The notes beneath the pieces were generated by a model. That model was not told the origin of the DNA. It did not search any database and was given only the letters and a program-made list of their open reading frames with translations. Below are positions 10,666 through 19,808 of a stretch of 64,000 nt of DNA, in pieces. The translations under genes and the position numbers were made by a program. The DNA lies in NCBI RefSeq assembly GCF_043944905.1, contig NZ_JBIMSN010000056.1:1-64000 (forward strand). Direction: 5' to 3'. The DNA is from Antrihabitans spumae. Its GTDB lineage: Bacteria; Actinomycetota; Actinomycetes; Mycobacteriales; Mycobacteriaceae. Each line of letters starts with the position of its first letter. Position 1 is the first letter of the stretch.

Positions 10666-11667
10666 TCAGAAGCCGCCTTCGACGGCAACCACGAATCGGC
10701 CCGTGGTGCCGCCGGAGCGGATCTGATCGAGCACCTTCGCGACATCACGAACGGGAACTTCGGTCGCAATCGCGTCCAGGTGAGCTGGCCGCAGACCTTC
10801 CTCCAGGCGTTCCCACAGCACGCGGCGACGTTCGATTCCGAGTTGAACCGAGTCGATTCCAAGCAGCGCGACACCACGAAGGATGAAAGGCAGCACGGTG
10901 GTCGGGAGTGCTGCGCCGCCGGTCAGGCCACTGGCAGCGACGGCACCGCCGTACTTGACGGTGCTCAGGACGTAGGCGAGGGTGTTGCCGCCGACGCAGT
11001 CGACCGCACCCGCCCACTCTGCTTTACCGAGCGGGCGAATCTTCGCATCGGGATCTTCGGGCAACCGCCCGATCACCTTCGCCGCGCCGAGCGAGGTCAG
11101 CAGCTCGGCGGCGTCGGTCTTGCCCGTCGACGCAACGACCTCGAACCCCGCGGCAGCAAGAAGGTCGACGCTTGTGCTGCCGACGCCACCACTTGCACCG
11201 GTCACGAGAATGGGTCCGTCATCGGGAGTGATGCCGCGATCGAGCAGTGCTTCGACGCTCATCGCAGCGGTGAAGCCTGCGGTGCCGATAGTTGCGGCGT
11301 CGCGAGCAGTGAGCTGATCGAGTCGCACGACCCACTCACCGGGGACGCGCGCGTACTCGGCGTAGCCGCCGTGCCGTGCTGTTCCGATGTCGTAACCGTG
11401 TGCGACGACCTGGTCGCCTACCTTGAAATCCGCGTGTTCGGACTCCACGACCTCACCGGCGATATCGATGCCAGGGATGATCGGGTATTCGCGAACCACA
11501 CCGCCCTTCGGCGTGATCGCGAGCGCATCCTTGTAGTTCACGCTGGAGTAGGCGACCTTGATGGTGACGGTGCCCTCGGGAAGAAAGTCGTGGTCGACCG
11601 TTTCCTGAGCCAATTCGATCTTGCCGTCGGACTCACGGGCAACCAATGCGGAAAACGTCGATGTCAT
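10666..11667 (-). CDS. AcuI/YhdH-type zinc-free alcohol dehydrogenase (acrylyl-CoA reductase-like)
   Basis: A 333-residue MDR-superfamily oxidoreductase. The N-terminal GroES-like part contains SVNYKDALAITPKGGVVR and PIIPGIDIAGEV, and the Rossmann part has VTGASGGVGSTSVDLL near residue 155. This pattern is that of the YhdH/AcuI branch, NADPH-dependent enzymes that reduce acrylyl-CoA and other activated alkenes; no zinc ligands are seen. It is on the same strand as lon, about 100 bases downstream of the lon stop and separated from it by a hairpin, so it probably has its own promoter. Confidence 0.87.
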   Translation of the reverse strand: MTSTFSALVARESDGKIELAQETVDHDFLPEGTVTIKVAYSSVNYKDALAITPKGGVVREYPIIPGIDIAGEVVESEHADFKVGDQVVAHGYDIGTARHGGYAEYARVPGEWVVRLDQLTARDAATIGTAGFTAAMSVEALLDRGITPDDGPILVTGASGGVGSTSVDLLAAAGFEVVASTGKTDAAELLTSLGAAKVIGRLPEDPDAKIRPLGKAEWAGAVDCVGGNTLAYVLSTVKYGGAVAASGLTGGAALPTTVLPFILRGVALLGIDSVQLGIERRRVLWERLEEGLRPAHLDAIATEVPVRDVAKVLDQIRSGGTTGRFVVAVEGGF

Positions 11668-11719
11668 CGTCCGAATCTACCGCGCCTGAATCTGCCGCTG
11701 CCTTGTGCCCGCACGGGGA

Positions 11720-11757
11720 GAGGCCGTCCACACCGAGATCGGAATGCGGACGGCCTC
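11720..11757 (-). terminator. Terminator hairpin downstream of lon
   Basis: GAGGCCGTCC (11720-11729) and GGACGGCCTC (11748-11757) form a perfect 10-bp stem with an 18-base loop, starting eight bases beyond the lon stop on the minus strand. Confidence 0.65.
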
Positions 11758-11765
11758 GTCTGTGA

Positions 11766-14090
11766 TCAGGCTGCGGCGGTCGCCGTTTCGCGAGCCGGCT
11801 CGATTGCGGCCGACAGGATGTCAGCCACGTCCGACACCAGTTTCACCTCGACGACAGCCAAGACTTCGGCCGGCACGTCGTCCAGGTCCGGCTCGTTGCG
11901 CTTCGGCAGGAATACCGTTGTGAGACCTGCACGTTGGGCCGCGAGCAGCTTCTGCTTCACACCGCCGATCGGGAGCACCCGACCGTTGAGCGTGACCTCA
12001 CCGGTCATGCCGACGTCCGAGCGAACCGGCCGACCCAATGCGAGCGACGTCAACGCCGTCACCATCGTCACGCCTGCAGACGGACCGTCCTTCGGGACCG
12101 CACCCGCAGGAACGTGCACGTGGATGCTGCGATCGAGCACGCTTGCCTCGATACCCAGCTCCTCCAGGTGCGACCGCACGTAGGTCAGTGCGATCTGTGC
12201 GGATTCCTTCATCACGTCGCCGAGCTGTCCGGTCAGCGTCAGACCAGGCTTTCCCTCGGCAGCATTCGCTTCGATGAAGAGCACGTCGCCGCCCATACCG
12301 GTCACCGCAAGTCCCGTCGAAACACCCGGAACCGCTGTGCGCTCATGGGATTCCGGCGTGAAGCGTGGCCTGCCGAGGAAGTCTTTCAGCCCGGCTTTGT
12401 CGATGACGACGACCTGTTCGCCTTCCTGCGCGAGCCGAGTTGCCGCCTTACGCAACGCCTTTGCCACCAGGCGTTCCATCTGCCTGACCCCGGCTTCTCG
12501 CGTGTAGTTCGCCGCGATCTCGCGCAGTGCGTCATCGGTCAACGTCACCTCGTCCGCCGTGAGCGCTGCACGTTCGAGCTGACGTGGCACGAGGAAGTCG
12601 CGGGCGATCGCAACCTTGTCGTCCTCGGTGTAGCCGTCGACCGTGATCAGCTCCATACGGTCCAGCAGCGCCTGCGGAATCGTGTCGATCACGTTGGCGG
12701 TCGCGATGAACAGCACGTCGGACAGGTCGAGATCGAGGTCGAGGTAGTGGTCGCGGAACGTGTGGTTCTGCGCCGGATCGAGCACCTCGAGCAGGGCCGC
12801 AGCGGGGTCACCACGGTAGTCGGCGCCGACCTTGTCGATTTCATCGAGCAGGACAACAGGATTCATCGATCCCGCTTCCTTGATCGCTCGCACGATGCGG
12901 CCGGGAAGTGCCCCGACGTAGGTCCGCCGGTGACCCCTGATCTCCGCTTCGTCACGCACGCCGCCAAGCGCAACACGAACGAACTTGCGGTCCAAAGCCC
13001 GTGCGACGCTTTCGCCGAGCGAGGTCTTGCCAACTCCGGGCGGGCCGACGAGAACCATCACAGCACCCGACCCACGACCGCCGACCACTTCGAGTCCACG
13101 CTGCGCACGACGCGACCTAACGGCCAGGTACTCGACCATCCGATCCTTCACCTCTTCGAGGCCATGGTGATCGGCGTCGAGAACCGCACGCGCGGCCTTG
13201 ACGTCGGTGCTGTCAGCGGTCCGTTCGGTCCACGGCAGTTCCAGCACGGTGTCCAACCAGGTTCGGATCCAACCGGATTCGGGACTCTGGTCACTCGACC
13301 GCTCCAGCCGACCGACCTCCCGCATCGCTGATTCGCGAACGGCATCGGGTAGGTCGGCCTGCTCGACCCGGGTCCGGTAGTCGTCGGCGCCGTCGGGTTC
13401 GCCTTCGCCTAGTTCCTTGCGGATGGCGGCGAGCTGTTGGCGAAGCAGGAATTCGCGTTGACTCTTCTCCATACCTTCACGGACGTCGTCACTGATCTTC
13501 TCGGTGACCTCGGCCTCGGCGATGTGGGTCTTGGTCCACTCGATCAGCGTCGTCAAACGCTCTGCGACGTCGGGTGTTTCGAGCAGTTCACGCTTCTGCT
13601 CGTCGGTCAGGTACGGCGCGTAACCAGCGGTGTCGGCTATGGCAGAGGGATCAGAGAGCTTGTTGACGGCGTCGATGATCTGCCACGCTTCGCGACGCTG
13701 CAACACGGCGACGACGAGCTTCTTGTAGTCGGCGGCAAGTTCTGTGGTTCGTCCGTCCGCCTTGGCGGTGTCGACCGGTTCGGTCTCGACCCACAGTGCT
13801 GCACCCGGGCCGGTTACGCCGTGTCCGATCTTGGCGCGCTGTTCAGCTTTCAAAACGGCTGCAGGCGTACCGCCGCGCATACGCCCGACCTGCTCGATCG
13901 TGGCGATCACGCCGTAGGCCGCATAGCGGTCGTCCAGTCGCGGAGCAACGAGGACCTGGCCGTTGCTGCTCGCGCGAGCGGCGTCGATCGCGGCCTGGGC
14001 CGGTTCGTCCAATTCGATCGGCACAACCATGCCCGGGAGCACTACCGGATCGGTCAGGAACAGCACGGGCAAATTCAGTGTCGAAGTCAT
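11766..14090 (-). CDS. lon: ATP-dependent Lon protease
   Basis: A 774-residue LonA protease that degrades misfolded and regulatory proteins in the cytoplasm. In order: an N-terminal substrate-binding domain starting LPVLFLTDPVVLPGMVVPIEL, a coiled-coil segment (about 200-270), an AAA+ module with Walker A GPPGVGKT near 349 and Walker B VVLLDEIDKV, and the Ser-Lys protease domain with KDGPSAGV (Ser about 671) and IGGVKQK (Lys about 712). ATG 14090 was chosen because AAAGGG lies about seven bases upstream; the longer frame runs through the promoter. A HAIR-like site 20-40 bases upstream suggests HspR control and heat induction. Confidence 0.96.
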   Translation of the reverse strand: MTSTLNLPVLFLTDPVVLPGMVVPIELDEPAQAAIDAARASSNGQVLVAPRLDDRYAAYGVIATIEQVGRMRGGTPAAVLKAEQRAKIGHGVTGPGAALWVETEPVDTAKADGRTTELAADYKKLVVAVLQRREAWQIIDAVNKLSDPSAIADTAGYAPYLTDEQKRELLETPDVAERLTTLIEWTKTHIAEAEVTEKISDDVREGMEKSQREFLLRQQLAAIRKELGEGEPDGADDYRTRVEQADLPDAVRESAMREVGRLERSSDQSPESGWIRTWLDTVLELPWTERTADSTDVKAARAVLDADHHGLEEVKDRMVEYLAVRSRRAQRGLEVVGGRGSGAVMVLVGPPGVGKTSLGESVARALDRKFVRVALGGVRDEAEIRGHRRTYVGALPGRIVRAIKEAGSMNPVVLLDEIDKVGADYRGDPAAALLEVLDPAQNHTFRDHYLDLDLDLSDVLFIATANVIDTIPQALLDRMELITVDGYTEDDKVAIARDFLVPRQLERAALTADEVTLTDDALREIAANYTREAGVRQMERLVAKALRKAATRLAQEGEQVVVIDKAGLKDFLGRPRFTPESHERTAVPGVSTGLAVTGMGGDVLFIEANAAEGKPGLTLTGQLGDVMKESAQIALTYVRSHLEELGIEASVLDRSIHVHVPAGAVPKDGPSAGVTMVTALTSLALGRPVRSDVGMTGEVTLNGRVLPIGGVKQKLLAAQRAGLTTVFLPKRNEPDLDDVPAEVLAVVEVKLVSDVADILSAAIEPARETATAAA

Positions 14091-14109
14091 ATTTTCGGCC
14101 CTTTCCAAA

Positions 14110-14130
14110 GTTGAGCGATACCTACTCAAC
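14110..14130. promoter_or_regulatory. HAIR-like HspR operator upstream of lon
   Basis: GTTGAGC-N7-ACTCAAC (14110-14130). The known HAIR consensus of actinobacteria is CTTGAGT-N7-ACTCAAG; both arms match closely and the seven-base spacer is exact. It lies 20 bases upstream of the lon start codon, where HspR binding would repress transcription. lon is an established HspR target in Streptomyces. Confidence 0.75.
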
Positions 14131-14311
14131 CCCGGGTATTGCCGGGTTGTTCCGGATCGTTGTTCGCCGTCAGCGGACGCGGACGTAACAAAGCCGAACG
14201 GGCTCTCACGGCTGCTTTCAGCGCCGGATCGCGACACTGGCGGCCCGTTCGAGGTTTACCGGCCACCGCAGGGGCTACCTTCGTAGCGCGGGGGCAGAAG
14301 GAGACCGGAAC

Positions 14312-15751
14312 ATGACATCTGCCAGCACAAACGCAGCTTCCGAGAAGGGGCTGGCCAGGGTTGCCCAACGGCTGGCTGGTTGGACGGAGAAATGGTTCCC
14401 CGACGCATACGTCGTCGCTCTCGCCGGAGTTGTCGTTGTCGCCGTTGCCGCCTTCGCCAACGGGTCCTCGCCACAAATGGTCGCCGATGCCTTCGGCAAC
14501 GGGTTCTGGGACCTGACCGCATTCACTCTGCAGATGGCGATGGTCGTCCTGACCGGTTATGTCGTTGCGACGTCCCCGCCGGTGGCCCGGTTGATCGATC
14601 GGCTGGCCGCCGTTCCCCGGACAGCTGCCACTGCCGTGAGCTTCGTCGCGCTGCTGGCGATGTCGGTATCGCTCTTGAACTGGGGCCTCAGCCTCGTCTT
14701 CGGTGGACTGCTTGCCCGCGCCATCGCTCGCCGCACGGATCTGCGGGTCGACTACCGAGCCCTCGGTGCGGCGGCGTTTATGGGGTTGGGTGCGGTGTGG
14801 GCACTCGGGCTGTCGTCCTCCGCGGCACAGCTGCAGGCCACCGCGTCGTCTTTGCCGCCGGCGCTGCTGAAGATCACCGGTGTTCTCGACTTCGGCACAA
14901 CCATCTTCACGTGGCAGTCGATCGTCATGTGCGCCGTCATCATCGTGCTGTCCGTGGTGATCGCGCACTTCTCCGCTCCGCGCGGTGCGGCGATCAAGAC
15001 GGCCGAGGACATAGGCGTCGACGTGCACGACGAGCCCGAGGAAGTCCCACCGCGCTCGCGTCCAGGCGAATGGCTGGAGTACAGCCGGATCCTGCCGATC
15101 CTTGCGGGCCTGCTGACGGTGGGATGGCTTGTGTCCCAACTGTTCAGCAAACCCGTACTGACCGTGGTCAGCAGCCTCAACGGCTACCTCCTCGTCTTTC
15201 TGATGCTCGGTCTGGTGCTGCACGGGACACCCCGCAAGTTCTTGCAATCCGTATCCCAAGCGGTTCCTGCGACCGCCGGAATCCTCGTCCAGTTTCCGCT
15301 GTACGCCGCGATGGCTGCGATTCTCACGAAGGCCGAGGGTAGGGGTGGAACCACCATCTCCGAGAACCTCGCCGAGTTCTTCACAAGCATCGGCAGCGGT
15401 GGTGGATTCGCTGTCGTCATCGCTCTGTACACCGTCGTCCTCGGCATCTTCGTTCCATCCGGCGGCGGAAAATGGCTGGTGGAGGCCCCATACGTGATGC
15501 AGTCGTCCACAGACGTCCAGATGAATCTGGGGTGGACCGTGCAGATCTACAACGTCGCCGAGGCTCTCCCGAACCTGATCAATCCGTTCTTCATGCTGCC
15601 GCTGTTGGCGGTGCTGAAGCTGCGGGCACGCGATCTTGTCGGATTCACGTTCTTGCAGTTCATTTTTCACCTGCCCGTCGTCCTGGTGCTGGTCTGGCTG
15701 CTCGGGACGACGTTCGACTTCGTTCCGCCGGTTATCCCACCGACGCCGTGA
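14312..15751 (+). CDS. Short-chain fatty acid transporter, AtoE/TIGR00366-like
   Basis: A 479-residue polytopic membrane protein with about 12 hydrophobic helices. Family landmarks include the N-terminal amphipathic stretch VAQRLAGWTEKWFPDAY, NWGLSLVFGGLLAR, and the re-entrant-looking FVPSGGGKWLVEAPYV near residue 385. AtoE homologues are thought to import short-chain fatty acids such as acetoacetate or butyrate; there is no ato gene cluster here to confirm that. ATG 14312 is preceded by AGAAGGAGACC. The last 20 bases overlap the end of the convergent epimerase gene. Confidence 0.87.
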   Translation: MTSASTNAASEKGLARVAQRLAGWTEKWFPDAYVVALAGVVVVAVAAFANGSSPQMVADAFGNGFWDLTAFTLQMAMVVLTGYVVATSPPVARLIDRLAAVPRTAATAVSFVALLAMSVSLLNWGLSLVFGGLLARAIARRTDLRVDYRALGAAAFMGLGAVWALGLSSSAAQLQATASSLPPALLKITGVLDFGTTIFTWQSIVMCAVIIVLSVVIAHFSAPRGAAIKTAEDIGVDVHDEPEEVPPRSRPGEWLEYSRILPILAGLLTVGWLVSQLFSKPVLTVVSSLNGYLLVFLMLGLVLHGTPRKFLQSVSQAVPATAGILVQFPLYAAMAAILTKAEGRGGTTISENLAEFFTSIGSGGGFAVVIALYTVVLGIFVPSGGGKWLVEAPYVMQSSTDVQMNLGWTVQIYNVAEALPNLINPFFMLPLLAVLKLRARDLVGFTFLQFIFHLPVVLVLVWLLGTTFDFVPPVIPPTP

Positions 15752-16784
15752 CACGGACCGCCTGCGCGGCGGTGTTGACGATGACGTCCCTGATCGACGG
15801 TGTTTCGATCCCCGCCGCAGCGGCGAATGCCTGCGTTGCGCTCACGTCGTAGCGTTCGGTCCTCAGAAACTCGAGGCTCTCGCGTGAGGTCTGTGCGAGC
15901 CGTTCACTTCCGGGCAGACGCAGCACCGCGCGTAGCAAGCCGAGCGGAATGCGCCGGCGCGGCACCGATACCCCCACGCTATCTGCGATAAGCCCGACCA
16001 TCGTTGCCAGATCGGGTGTTTCGGGATCCAAGGTGATCAATGCCGTCTCGGTGGGCCATTGCCGATCCGCAAGTGCAGCAAGGATTTTAGCAAGGTGGTC
16101 GACGGCAACCAGCGGGAGCCAGTGGCCTGTCCCGCCAGGAATTGCAGCCATCCGTCCACTGCGAACTCCATCGATCAGCTCGGCGAAAGGTTGCCCCGCG
16201 GCGATATCGCCGGTGCGACTGTGCCCGGCAACCGCAGCCGGATGCACACCGATCCACGGCACAGCCAATGATTCGGCACGATCTGCCATCGCGAAGAACG
16301 ACTCCAGCTTGCTTGCCTCGTAGGCGCCGGCCTTCCGATAGACGTAGTCCCAATCCGCGGCAAGCGGATCGAGAGGGTCGATGCGGAGTTCGCCGAGGTG
16401 CTGCGGATTCTGCGACATAAACCCACCGACGATCACCAACTTCGCCCCGATTCTTGCCGCGAGATCGACGACCGCACTACCTCCGCGAACATTGGTCGCG
16501 CGTGCTTCGGCTGGAGTCAAGTTCCAGGCGAACATGGCACCGAGGTGAAAGATTATGTCTACCAATGGATCCGATTCGAGCGCGAGATCGGGAGCGTCGA
16601 GATTGCCCGAAACCTCGTGGATCGACGCGCCGTTGCCACCGCGTATGGTGCACGCTCTCCGTAGATCCTCCAACTGATCCGGACGGCGCAGAAGTGCGTA
16701 CACGTCATGGCCGTTCTTCGTCAGTTCGACACACAACCATTGCCCGATGAAGCCGGTAGCTCCGGTCACCATCACCTGCGTCAT
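15732..16784 (-). CDS. NAD(P)-dependent epimerase/dehydratase-type extended SDR
   Basis: A 350-residue extended short-chain dehydrogenase. The N-terminus has the extended-SDR cofactor motif VTGATGFIGQWLC, FHLGAMFAWN, and a Tyr-x3-Lys-type site in YRKAGAYEASK near residue 155. The C-terminal third is longer than needed for cofactor binding and probably forms the substrate cap. The substrate is unknown. The gene is divergent from a merR gene with a perfect 8-bp dyad between them placed inside an overlong promoter, so it is probably the target of that MerR regulator. It overlaps the transporter gene by 20 bases at its 3' end. Confidence 0.82.
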   Translation of the reverse strand: MTQVMVTGATGFIGQWLCVELTKNGHDVYALLRRPDQLEDLRRACTIRGGNGASIHEVSGNLDAPDLALESDPLVDIIFHLGAMFAWNLTPAEARATNVRGGSAVVDLAARIGAKLVIVGGFMSQNPQHLGELRIDPLDPLAADWDYVYRKAGAYEASKLESFFAMADRAESLAVPWIGVHPAAVAGHSRTGDIAAGQPFAELIDGVRSGRMAAIPGGTGHWLPLVAVDHLAKILAALADRQWPTETALITLDPETPDLATMVGLIADSVGVSVPRRRIPLGLLRAVLRLPGSERLAQTSRESLEFLRTERYDVSATQAFAAAAGIETPSIRDVIVNTAAQAVRVTASVG

Positions 16785-16817
16785 TGTTGCTCCTTCGTTG
16801 GGGTGACATGACGGTAA

Positions 16818-16839
16818 ACTATCGAGTTAGGTCGATAGT
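16818..16839. promoter_or_regulatory. MerR operator between the epimerase and merR genes
   Basis: ACTATCGA-GTTAGG-TCGATAGT, perfect 8-base arms. Read on the minus strand, it sits between a TTGACT -35 element and a TTACCG/TACCGT -10 element at 19-20 bases spacing, the arrangement that MerR proteins activate by unwinding DNA. The direction points to the epimerase gene. Confidence 0.7.
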
Positions 16840-16853
16840 CAAGGATGGCATTC

Positions 16854-17276
16854 ATGCGGATCAACGCGGTCGAAAAGGCAAGCGGCTGTGGTCGTCACAC
16901 CATTCGCTTCTACGAAGCGGAGGGGCTGATCGACGCACCGCGACGCGACAGCAACAACTATCGCGACTATGCACCGGAGGTCGTCGACGAACTGGCGTTC
17001 ATCAGGACGGCTCAAGACATCGGGTTCACACTCGCCGAGATCCGCTCGATCAAGGAATCCCAACGATCGTCGGCGCTCGACTGCGTGGGCGGTGCGGAAC
17101 TGGTTGACGCAAAGATCAGCGAGATCACCCGTCGCATAACGCAGTTGCGACAGATGAAGACTCTTCTCGAACAAATGCGTGCCGATTTGGTCGTCAGCGC
17201 GGTGCAACATCAGCTCGACGTGCCGGTGCGATTGCAACGGTATGGACAGGCCGCCGGGGTTACGGTCACTGCATGA
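16854..17276 (+). CDS. MerR family transcriptional regulator
   Basis: A 140-residue regulator. The winged HTH begins at the N-terminus with the typical GCGRHTIRFYEAEGLI and later DVGFTLAEI-like sequence (IGFTLAEIRSI), followed by a long dimerisation helix (residues about 85-120) with no clear metal-binding cysteine pair near the C-terminus. A C at about residue 79 is isolated, so the inducer is probably not a metal of the classical ZntR/CueR type. ATG 16854 was preferred to ATG 16845 since AAGG lies nine bases upstream. The stop overlaps the next gene (ATGA). Confidence 0.88.
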   Translation: MRINAVEKASGCGRHTIRFYEAEGLIDAPRRDSNNYRDYAPEVVDELAFIRTAQDIGFTLAEIRSIKESQRSSALDCVGGAELVDAKISEITRRITQLRQMKTLLEQMRADLVVSAVQHQLDVPVRLQRYGQAAGVTVTA

Positions 17277-17668
17277 GACGACAACTTCGCGCGACCCTTC
17301 TGACACTTCCCGCCGCTGCCGCCCTCGTCTGCCTCGGGGCGGGCACAGCATCGGCCGACGCAACCATTACGGGCGCGGGTGGACCCGGCAAGGTCATCAC
17401 CAACGTCGCCAACGACGGGACCGCGCGCGAATGCGACGTCCACGTCGTCAACCAACTGAACCAGACCGTTGCCTCGAAGCACGTCAGCCTTGCCCCGAAT
17501 GCCCGCAAGACTGTGAAGCTCTACCACATTCCGCCGGCGAGCTACTACATCGTTGTCATGGATTGCACTGGGCAGCAACGGACTTACATCGACGGCGGCG
17601 TCGTGGTTACGCCGAGCGATCCGTTGACGGACTTCATCGACACCATCAGCGACGCGGCAGGTAGCTGA
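17273..17668 (+). CDS. Small secreted protein of unknown function
   Basis: A 131-residue protein with a clear Sec signal peptide: RRQLR at the N-terminus, a hydrophobic stretch to about residue 25, and cleavage probably after TASA-DA. The mature part is about 100 residues, with two cysteines (around residues 60 and 98) that may form a disulfide. It has beta-rich alternation and shares no motif I recognise. Its ATG overlaps the merR stop, so the two genes are translationally coupled, an unusual partner for a MerR gene. Confidence 0.72.
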   Translation: MRRQLRATLLTLPAAAALVCLGAGTASADATITGAGGPGKVITNVANDGTARECDVHVVNQLNQTVASKHVSLAPNARKTVKLYHIPPASYYIVVMDCTGQQRTYIDGGVVVTPSDPLTDFIDTISDAAGS

Positions 17669-17729
17669 CTACGCGCGCCTGACCGGCTCGCTCACAACGC
17701 AGAGGCGAATACTGTTCCGCACAACCGGT

Positions 17730-18593
17730 CTACTCGACGGTGAACGCCAATCCGGTACCCGCGGAATCTATCTCGGATTCGACCTCGACAGAGACATGGT
17801 AGGCGCCCGGGGGAAACGGTCCTGCCTCGAAAGTCCACTGGTCTTGTCCCGACGCGTGACCGGTGACCTCGTCTTCTCCGACGGTCTTCCCGTCGGCCTG
17901 CGCTGTCCAGGTGACCTTGATACGCACCGGAACCGAGTCGGTGGGTTTACGGGTCTCCACCAGTGCGATCACGGCAACCTTGTCGGTGCTGCTGTATACA
18001 GCATTTGGTCCATCGCCGCCCTGTGGATCCGTTGCCAGCTCCGCGTCCTGCAGCCACGGCTCGAACAAGTCCGGCGCAGATGCTGTGATCGTACTTCTCG
18101 TAGAATCGTCGACGTCGAAGGAGACGCTATAGCTGGAGCGGTCGAACCCGTCGACCGTTGGATAGACCTCGAACATCACAAAATGAACGCCGGCAGTAAG
18201 GGTGGGTCCGAACTCGACGACGGCCTCGCCGGTGTTGCGTATCGACGCCCGCGCCTTCTTCTCTTCGACTGGAATCTGCTTGCCGGATTCACCGATGGTT
18301 CCGAACGAAACATCGATATCTGCCTCGAATGTCGCACCGGGGTCACGCATTTCGATCACAAGCACTGCGTACACGGCGCTACTCGGCGTAATGCTCGACG
18401 AGCGAGGAACGTTCGGATCGGTACGAATATCGACTTCAGCTTCGAGGGGGTCGTACAAGGTCGGGCGAGTCGACTCGGCTTGTGTGGCAGTTGCTTCCGT
18501 CATCGCCGGATCCGCGGAATCTCCGCAGCCACCTACTGCCACCGCCGCTACGATCGCGGCGATGAGCATGCTGAACCGTCTCGTGCGAGCCAT
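17730..18593 (-). CDS. Putative lipoprotein with two Ig-like repeats
   Basis: A 287-residue predicted lipoprotein: ARTRRFSMLIAAIVAAVAVGGC gives a signal sequence whose lipobox is VGGC with the cysteine at residue 23. The mature part appears to be two related beta-sandwich units of about 115 residues. Each has a strand ending in VIEMRDP or ALVETRKP, and a strand FGPTLTAGVHFVMFEV or FEAGPFPPGAYHVSVEV, so the domains look like an internal duplication. The function is unknown; it probably sits on the outer face of the cytoplasmic membrane. It is convergent with the small secreted protein gene. Confidence 0.72.
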   Translation of the reverse strand: MARTRRFSMLIAAIVAAVAVGGCGDSADPAMTEATATQAESTRPTLYDPLEAEVDIRTDPNVPRSSSITPSSAVYAVLVIEMRDPGATFEADIDVSFGTIGESGKQIPVEEKKARASIRNTGEAVVEFGPTLTAGVHFVMFEVYPTVDGFDRSSYSVSFDVDDSTRSTITASAPDLFEPWLQDAELATDPQGGDGPNAVYSSTDKVAVIALVETRKPTDSVPVRIKVTWTAQADGKTVGEDEVTGHASGQDQWTFEAGPFPPGAYHVSVEVESEIDSAGTGLAFTVE

Positions 18594-18700
18594 GCTGCCT
18601 ACTTCGGTCGACTGCGTTGGGATTCGTCAACTATCGCGTGGCCGCGCGACAGCAGATAGGTACCCGACGTGTTGCTTTCGTCCACCCCTACGGCAGCCTC

Positions 18701-19756
18701 TTACGCGATCAATTTGCGTGCCCGCATATCGGTGAAGATCCGCAGGAACATCTCTTCGGTATCGACGAAGCGGTGGAAGCCGAACCTTCGAGCTTTCGAT
18801 CCATCTGCGATCACGTCGTAGTCCCAGCCGAACACGAAATCGCCGAAGGCCCAGGACGATACGTCAGCGTACGGGGTGCGGCGCAGTCCGCTTTCACGAA
18901 TCATGCTGTCCCAGAGCGGTTCTTTGTCGGCCATCACGACGTCCATGGACATCGGCAACGGCGGAGCCACCTCGATTTCGAAGAATTCGGCGATCTTGGG
19001 CCACATGTGCTGCCAGCGAAAGAGATCGCCGTTGTTGATGTTGAACGCCTGGTTAGCGCACGCCGGAGTCGTGGCCGCCCACACCGTAGCTTCGGCAAGC
19101 AAACCTGCATCGGTCATCTCGATGAGACTCGAGTAGGCACCGGGCTTTCCGGGAAATCGCAGCGGTATGCCGAGCTGTTTGGACAACGTGGCGTACACAG
19201 CAATCACCAGCGCCAGGTTCATGGGATTGCCAAGTGCAACACCACATACGACGGATGGACGGATTGCGGACCACGTCCAGTCCTTGCCGCGTTGCCGGTC
19301 TTCGAGGAACTGTTGCTGATCGACGTTGAACTCGGGCGGCATGTGCGGCGGATCATTCTCCCGCGCAGGTGTTTTGAACGGACCGAGGTGGGCGCCGTAT
19401 ACCTTGTAGCCCTGCATGAGGCTGATGTGTTCGAGCTTCTTCGCGATGGGTTCGATCGCCGAGACCGTGTTGACGAGCATCGCAACATTGGGTTCGACGA
19501 GCTCGGCCCACGTCGGTCGGTCCTGGTAGGCGGCGTAGAAGATGTGGGTAATGTCGGTGAGCCCGCTCAGCTTGTCGACGGTATCGATGGGGTCGAGCAA
19601 GTCGACCGAGATGTGTTGTACCCGTTCGGAATTTGTGCCGCCCCGGCGAGACAGACCGATGATCTGCCATGAGCCGGTGGCTTCGAGATGGTCGATCAAA
19701 TTCCCGCCGATAACTCCGCGGGCGCCGACCACGAGTGCAACCTTCTTGCCTGTCAT
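18701..19756 (-). CDS. PRISE-type SDR (progesterone 5-beta-reductase/iridoid-synthase-like)
   Basis: A 351-residue atypical extended SDR. It shows VVGARGVIGGNLIDHL near the N-terminus, IFYAAYQDR, MQGYKVYGAHLGP with the conserved Tyr/Lys region, WSAIRPSVVCG, and a long cap domain with FGDFVFGWDYDV near the C-terminus. Homologues reduce enones, and bacterial members are of uncertain substrate. ATG 19756 has GAGGAG six bases upstream; the longer frame runs into the ArsR gene on the opposite strand. The gene is divergent from an ArsR-family regulator with two matching operators in between, so it is probably repressed by it. Confidence 0.85.
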   Translation of the reverse strand: MTGKKVALVVGARGVIGGNLIDHLEATGSWQIIGLSRRGGTNSERVQHISVDLLDPIDTVDKLSGLTDITHIFYAAYQDRPTWAELVEPNVAMLVNTVSAIEPIAKKLEHISLMQGYKVYGAHLGPFKTPARENDPPHMPPEFNVDQQQFLEDRQRGKDWTWSAIRPSVVCGVALGNPMNLALVIAVYATLSKQLGIPLRFPGKPGAYSSLIEMTDAGLLAEATVWAATTPACANQAFNINNGDLFRWQHMWPKIAEFFEIEVAPPLPMSMDVVMADKEPLWDSMIRESGLRRTPYADVSSWAFGDFVFGWDYDVIADGSKARRFGFHRFVDTEEMFLRIFTDMRARKLIA

Positions 19757-19774
19757 TGCCGTCTCCTCATTGCT

Positions 19775-19794
19775 ATATCGCGATTTACCGATAT
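19775..19794. promoter_or_regulatory. ArsR operator copy 1
   Basis: ATATCG-N8-CGATAT, a dyad 19 bases upstream of the reductase start codon. It shares the pattern of copy 2 almost base for base, including GATTT in the spacer. Confidence 0.65.
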
Positions 19795-19808
19795 TGAAGT
19801 AGAGCACA

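Noticed and set aside
10780..12183. A 467-codon plus-strand frame across the AcuI-like and lon genes
   Set aside because: It crosses a terminator and two real minus-strand genes; the protein has no recognisable motif and arises from high-GC codon bias.
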